Below the pieces are notes generated by a model. The model ran no database searches and was not told the origin of the DNA. It saw only the letters and a program-made list of their open reading frames with translations. Positions 6,188 through 8,821 of a stretch of DNA of 8,821 nt are shown here, piece after piece. The position numbers were made by a program, and so were the translations under genes. Source of the DNA: CADCUY01 sp964242735 (GTDB lineage Bacteria; Actinomycetota; Actinomycetes; Actinomycetales; Quadrisphaeraceae); assembly GCA_964242735.1 (NCBI GenBank), contig CAXTAK010000038.1, positions 1-8,821 of the forward strand, in the 5' to 3' direction. How positions within the stretch are numbered: the stretch's first letter is position 1; each line of letters begins with the position of its first letter.

Positions 6188-7603
6188 TCACCGCAGGTAG
6201 CTGCTCAGGCCGCGGCGGACGTACCGCCCGTGACCGGCGCGCAGCGAGGACACCCCGGCGTCCAGGACCACCGACCCGCGGGAGAGCACGGTGCGCACCC
6301 CGCCGGTGACCTCGAAACCCTCCCAGGAGGAGTGGTCGAGGTTCATGTGGTGGGTGCTCGCGCTGATCCGGGTGCGCGCGGTGGGGTCGTAGACCACCAC
6401 GTCGGCGTCGGACCCGGGGGCGATGACGCCCTTGCGCGGGTACATCCCGAACATCCGCGCCGGGGTGGTGCTGCACGTCTCCACCCACCGCTCCAGGGAC
6501 AGCTCACCGGCCACGACCCCCTGGTGCACCAGGTCCATCCGGTGCTCCACCCCGCCCATCCCGTTGGGGATGAGGCGGAAGTCGCCCCGTCCCAGGCTCT
6601 TCTGGTCGGCGTAGCAGAACGGGCAGTGGTCGGTGGAGACCACGGCGAGGTCGTCGGTGCGCAGGCCCCGCCACAGGTCCGCCCGGTGGGTCTCGTGCCT
6701 GCTGCGCAGCGGCGGTGAGGCCACCCACTTCGCGCCCTCGAAGCCGTCGTCACCACTGGCCCCCAGCTGGTCCTCCAGCGTCAGGTACAGGTACTGCGGG
6801 CAGGTCTCCGCGAAGACGTTGCGCCCGGCGTCACGGGCCCGCGCCACCGCCTCCAGGGCCTGGGTGGCGGACAGGTGCACGATGTACAGCGGTGTGCCGC
6901 CGGCGACCTCGGCGAGGGTGATGACCCGGTTCGTCGCCTCGCCCTCGAGGGCCGGCGGGCGGGTCAGGCCGTGCTGGATCGGCCCCAGCTCACCGCGGGC
7001 GGCGGCCTGGGCGGCCAGGACGTCGATGGCGATGCCGTTCTCGGCGTGCATCATGACCACGGCGCCGCTCTCCCGGGCCACCTGCATGGCGCGCAGGACC
7101 TGCCCGTCGTCGCTGTAGAAGACCCCGGGGTAGGCGGTGAACAGCTTGAAGCTGGTCACCCCCTCGTGGGCGACGAGGGTGTCCATGGCCTTCAGCGCCG
7201 CGTCGTCGACGCCCCCGAGGATCATGTGCAGGCCGTAGTCGATCGCGCACTGGCCGTCGGCCTTGGCGTGCCACACCGCCAGCTGCGCCTCGACGTCCTG
7301 CCCGGGGGTCTGCACCGCGAAGTCGACGATGGTCGTCGTCCCGCCCCAGGCCGCGGCGGCGGTGCCGGTGGCGAAGGTGTCGGACGCGGCGGTGCCGCCG
7401 AAGGGCAGCTCCATGTGGGTGTGGACGTCGATGCCGCCCGGCACGACGTAGCAGCCGGTGGCGTCCACCACCCTCACGTCCGCGCCGGTGGGGCCGCCCC
7501 CCGGCATGTGCAGGGAGGCGATGGTCTCGCCGTCCACGAGGACGTCCATCGGGACGGCGCCCGTCGGGGAGACCACCGTCCCCCCGCTGATCAGCAGCGC
7601 CAT
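6188..7603 (-). CDS. hydA: Dihydropyrimidinase / D-hydantoinase
   Basis: A 471-residue cyclic amidohydrolase, normal length for the family. It hydrolyses 5,6-dihydropyrimidines to N-carbamoyl-beta-amino acids, or hydantoins to N-carbamoyl-alpha-amino acids. The binuclear metal site is complete: H61 and H63 in GIDVHTHMELPFGGT (57-71), bridging carboxylated Lys153 in TSFKLFTAYPG, H186 in MHAENG, H243 in YIVHLSA and D325 in STDHCPF. Y158 is the usual substrate-facing tyrosine of the stereochemistry gate loop. The C-terminal NLDHSSWEGFEVTGGVRTVL block closes the beta-sandwich domain. The ATG at 7603 shares one base with the nitrilase stop (TGATG), and no good Shine-Dalgarno is seen, so translation is probably coupled. 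The adjacent beta-ureidopropionase argues for dihydropyrimidines as physiological substrates, but hydantoin activity cannot be excluded. Confidence 0.93.
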   Translation of the reverse strand: MALLISGGTVVSPTGAVPMDVLVDGETIASLHMPGGGPTGADVRVVDATGCYVVPGGIDVHTHMELPFGGTAASDTFATGTAAAAWGGTTTIVDFAVQTPGQDVEAQLAVWHAKADGQCAIDYGLHMILGGVDDAALKAMDTLVAHEGVTSFKLFTAYPGVFYSDDGQVLRAMQVARESGAVVMMHAENGIAIDVLAAQAAARGELGPIQHGLTRPPALEGEATNRVITLAEVAGGTPLYIVHLSATQALEAVARARDAGRNVFAETCPQYLYLTLEDQLGASGDDGFEGAKWVASPPLRSRHETHRADLWRGLRTDDLAVVSTDHCPFCYADQKSLGRGDFRLIPNGMGGVEHRMDLVHQGVVAGELSLERWVETCSTTPARMFGMYPRKGVIAPGSDADVVVYDPTARTRISASTHHMNLDHSSWEGFEVTGGVRTVLSRGSVVLDAGVSSLRAGHGRYVRRGLSSYLR

Positions 7604-8454
7604 CAGGGGGTGACCAGGTCGGCGTAGGCGTCGGGGCGGCGGTCGCGGTAGAACTGCCACCGGTTGCGCACGGTGGTGATCAGATCCATGTCGAGGTCGC
7701 GGACGACGAGCTCGGCCTCCGTGTCGGAGGCGACGTCGCCGACGGGCTTGCCCTCGGGGTCGGCGAAGTAGCTCGTGCCGTAGAAGTCGTCGTCGCCGAG
7801 CTCCTCGATGCCGACCCGGTTGATGGTGCCCACGTAGTACTCGTTGGCCACGGCAGCGGCGGTCTGCTCGATCTTCCACAGGTAGTTGCTCAGGCCGCGG
7901 GAGGTCGCTGAGGGGTTGAAGACGATCTCCGCGCCGTTCAGACCGAGCGCCCGCCACCCCTCGGGGAAGTGCCGGTCGTAGCAGATGTACACGCCCACCT
8001 TCCCGACGGCCGTGTCGAAGACGGGGTAGCCGCCGTTGCCGGGCCGGAAGTAGAACTTCTCCCAGAACCCGCCCACGTGGGGGATGTGCTGCTTGCGGTA
8101 CTTGCCGAGGTAGGTGCCGTCGGCGTCGATCACCGCGGCGGTGTTGTAGAGCACGCCGGGCTGCTCCTGCTCGTACACCGGCAGCACCAGGACCATCGAG
8201 TGCTCGGCGGCGAGTGCCGCGAACCGCTCGGTGGTGGGGCCGGGCACCGACTCGGCGTAGTCGTAGAACGCGGCGTCCTGCACCTGGCAGAAGTAGGGCC
8301 CGTAGAACAGCTCCTGGAAGCAGATCACCTGGGCGCCCTGGGCGGCGGCCCGCCGCAGGTAGTCCTCGTGGGCGGCGATCATCGACTCCTTGTCACCGGT
8401 CCACGTGGTCTGCACCAGGGCGGCGCGCACGGTCCTCGGTCCTGGCACGGGCAT
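7603..8454 (-). CDS. Nitrilase-superfamily N-carbamoyl amidohydrolase, probable beta-ureidopropionase
   Basis: A 283-residue carbon-nitrogen hydrolase. The catalytic Glu-Lys-Cys set is intact: E48 in CFQELFYGPYF, K121 in KYRKQHIPH and C158 in VYICYDRHFPEGWR, with the second glutamate E132 in GGFWEKFYF. The ELFYGPYFCQ and CYDRHFPE motifs and the SATSRGLSNYLWKIEQ segment are those of the beta-ureidopropionase / N-carbamoyl amino acid hydrolase branch, which releases beta-alanine or beta-aminoisobutyrate with CO2 and NH3 from N-carbamoyl precursors. It is the first gene of the operon and directly precedes the dihydropyrimidinase that makes its substrate. The ATG at 8454 is chosen because GAGGAG lies 5 nt before it. 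An in-frame ATG at 8520 would add 22 Arg/Pro-rich residues that fit no family member. N-carbamoyl-D-amino acid hydrolase or N-carbamoylputrescine amidase are less likely alternatives. Confidence 0.9.
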   Translation of the reverse strand: MPVPGPRTVRAALVQTTWTGDKESMIAAHEDYLRRAAAQGAQVICFQELFYGPYFCQVQDAAFYDYAESVPGPTTERFAALAAEHSMVLVLPVYEQEQPGVLYNTAAVIDADGTYLGKYRKQHIPHVGGFWEKFYFRPGNGGYPVFDTAVGKVGVYICYDRHFPEGWRALGLNGAEIVFNPSATSRGLSNYLWKIEQTAAAVANEYYVGTINRVGIEELGDDDFYGTSYFADPEGKPVGDVASDTEAELVVRDLDMDLITTVRNRWQFYRDRRPDAYADLVTP

Positions 8455-8734
8455 GTCGACTCCTCGTCGTCGGCGGCCCGGCGGCAGCGGGGTGCGCCCG
8501 TGGTCCGCCGAGGAGGGCATGCCTAGTGCCCGGGTGTGACCCCGGCGTGGCAGGCGTGTGTCACCGGTGTTGCCAGCGGCGTGGTGGGCGCTGGTCGTCC
8601 GCGGCCCCGGCGGCTACCGTCAGCGCACACCCGGTGAGGAGTGATCGTGGTGGGCCGTCCGCAGCACCCGTCCCCGTGGCGTCGTGCACCGACGGTGTTC
8701 CCGGCCACGCCCGGCGAGCGAGGCGGAGCACCCG
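8455..8734. promoter_or_regulatory. Divergent intergenic control region
   Basis: These 280 nt separate the minus-strand operon from a plus-strand gene and must hold both promoters. Small dyads cluster at 8515-8545: GGGCA (8515-8519) with TGCCC (8527-8531), containing the palindrome GGCATGCC at 8516-8523, and CCGGG (8530-8534) with CCCGG (8541-8545). An 8-bp palindrome CACCGGTG is at 8562-8569. These could be operator sites for a shared regulator, but arms of 5 bases are weak in such GC-rich DNA. On the plus strand TACCGT (8615-8620) fits a loose TAnnnT -10 element; no convincing -35 is visible. No riboswitch fold was recognised. A GAGGAG at 8636-8641 precedes a GTG at 8647 in another frame than the 8735 gene. 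Confidence 0.5.
8460..8465 (-). promoter_or_regulatory. Shine-Dalgarno of the operon's first gene
   Basis: On the minus strand GAGGAG is placed 5 nt upstream of the ATG at 8454. It fixes the start of the nitrilase gene and argues against the longer frame from 8520. Confidence 0.8.
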
Positions 8735-8821
8735 ATGACCGATGTGATCGACGTGACGGCAGTGACGGACTCGACCGACGGGGACGGCGCCACCCCGACG
8801 CCGTCGCCGTTCGACCGCCTC
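8735..8821 (+). CDS. N-terminus of an unidentified gene, cut by the window end
   Basis: Twenty-nine codons are visible (beginning MTDVIDVTAVTDSTDGDG, ending SPFDRL), open to the edge. The ATG has GGAG at 8725-8728, 6 nt upstream, and an in-frame stop lies at 8642-8644. The visible part is an acidic, Thr/Asp-rich, probably disordered lead without a recognisable domain. Divergent genes beside pyrimidine-degradation operons are often regulators, omega-aminotransferases or further catabolic enzymes, but no identification is possible from this fragment. A GTG at 8647 with a stronger GAGGAG starts a different open frame, which translates to Arg/Pro-rich sequence and looks like a shadow. Confidence 0.6.
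   Translation, partial: MTDVIDVTAVTDSTDGDGATPTPSPFDRL

Larger units (their letters stand above)
1297..8454 (-). other. Seven-gene operon: pyrimidine/hydantoin degradation plus ABC importer
   Basis: Seven same-strand genes follow each other from 8454 down to 1297. The junctions are: nitrilase/hydantoinase TGATG sharing 1 nt at 7603; hydantoinase/LLM 17 nt; LLM/permease ATGA overlap of 4 nt at 5130-5133; permease/ATPase GTGA overlap of 4 nt at 4183-4186; ATPase/permease 24 nt; permease/lipoprotein 25 nt. Strong Shine-Dalgarno sequences precede the first gene and the lipoprotein gene. Several internal genes lack one and probably rely on translational coupling. The unit joins substrate import to ring opening and carbamoyl hydrolysis. 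A single transcript starting in 8455-8734 is inferred. Confidence 0.75.

Noticed and set aside
5220..6200. 326-codon plus-strand frame opposite the LLM gene
   Set aside because: Shadow frame rich in Gly/Arg/His/Val; the minus-strand product matches a known family over its whole length.
8455..8520. N-terminal extension of the nitrilase to an ATG at 8520
   Set aside because: The added 22 residues are unlike the family, and the GAGGAG at 8460-8465 is ideally placed for the ATG at 8454.
8548..8575. TGGCA-N18-TGCCA inverted repeat as an operator
   Set aside because: Arms are only 5 bases, the dyad centre does not coincide with the CACCGGTG palindrome inside it, and flanking bases do not pair.
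8523..8708. 61-codon minus-strand frame in the divergent region
   Set aside because: No ribosome binding site identified, Arg/Pro/Thr/His-rich composition and no recognisable similarity; it lies across the expected promoters.

Overview
The window reads as chromosomal DNA of a very GC-rich (>70%) actinobacterium. Reasons: strong G/C bias at third codon positions, which throws long spurious reading frames on the opposite strand; frequent GTG starts; an actinobacterium-restricted DUF3046 protein; and a luciferase-like oxidoreductase of the type annotated as F420-dependent. No tRNA, rRNA, insertion sequence, CRISPR array or phage gene was seen. Coding density is close to complete.

Layout. (1) 1-67: non-coding edge holding two copies of a 22-bp direct repeat 33 bp apart. 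(2) 68-1287, + strand: a small DUF3046 gene followed after 2 nt by an atypical short-chain dehydrogenase/NAD-dependent epimerase gene. (3) 1289-1310: a GC-rich perfect 8-bp hairpin where the + and - transcription units converge. (4) 1297-8454, - strand: a compact seven-gene unit, in transcription order beta-ureidopropionase-type nitrilase, dihydropyrimidinase/hydantoinase, LLM-class oxidoreductase, ABC permease, ABC ATPase, ABC permease, and an NMT1/THI5-like substrate-binding lipoprotein. Neighbouring genes overlap by 1-4 nt or are 17-25 nt apart, so one transcript is likely. (5) 8455-8734: a 280-nt divergent control region. (6) 8735 to the end: the first 29 codons of an unidentified + strand gene.

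How the genes work together. Dihydropyrimidinase opens dihydrouracil, dihydrothymine or hydantoin rings to N-carbamoyl amino acids. The nitrilase-family enzyme then hydrolyses these to beta-alanine or beta-aminoisobutyrate plus CO2 and NH3. These are steps 2 and 3 of reductive pyrimidine catabolism. The four-gene ABC importer probably brings in the pyrimidine or a related heterocycle. The usual first enzyme, dihydropyrimidine dehydrogenase (PydA/PydB), is not in the window. The LLM-class oxidoreductase is embedded exactly where a pathway oxidoreductase would be expected, so it is the most interesting functional question here: a candidate flavin- or F420-dependent replacement for step 1, or an enzyme for a modified substrate. 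This is inference from gene context, not demonstrated by the sequence.
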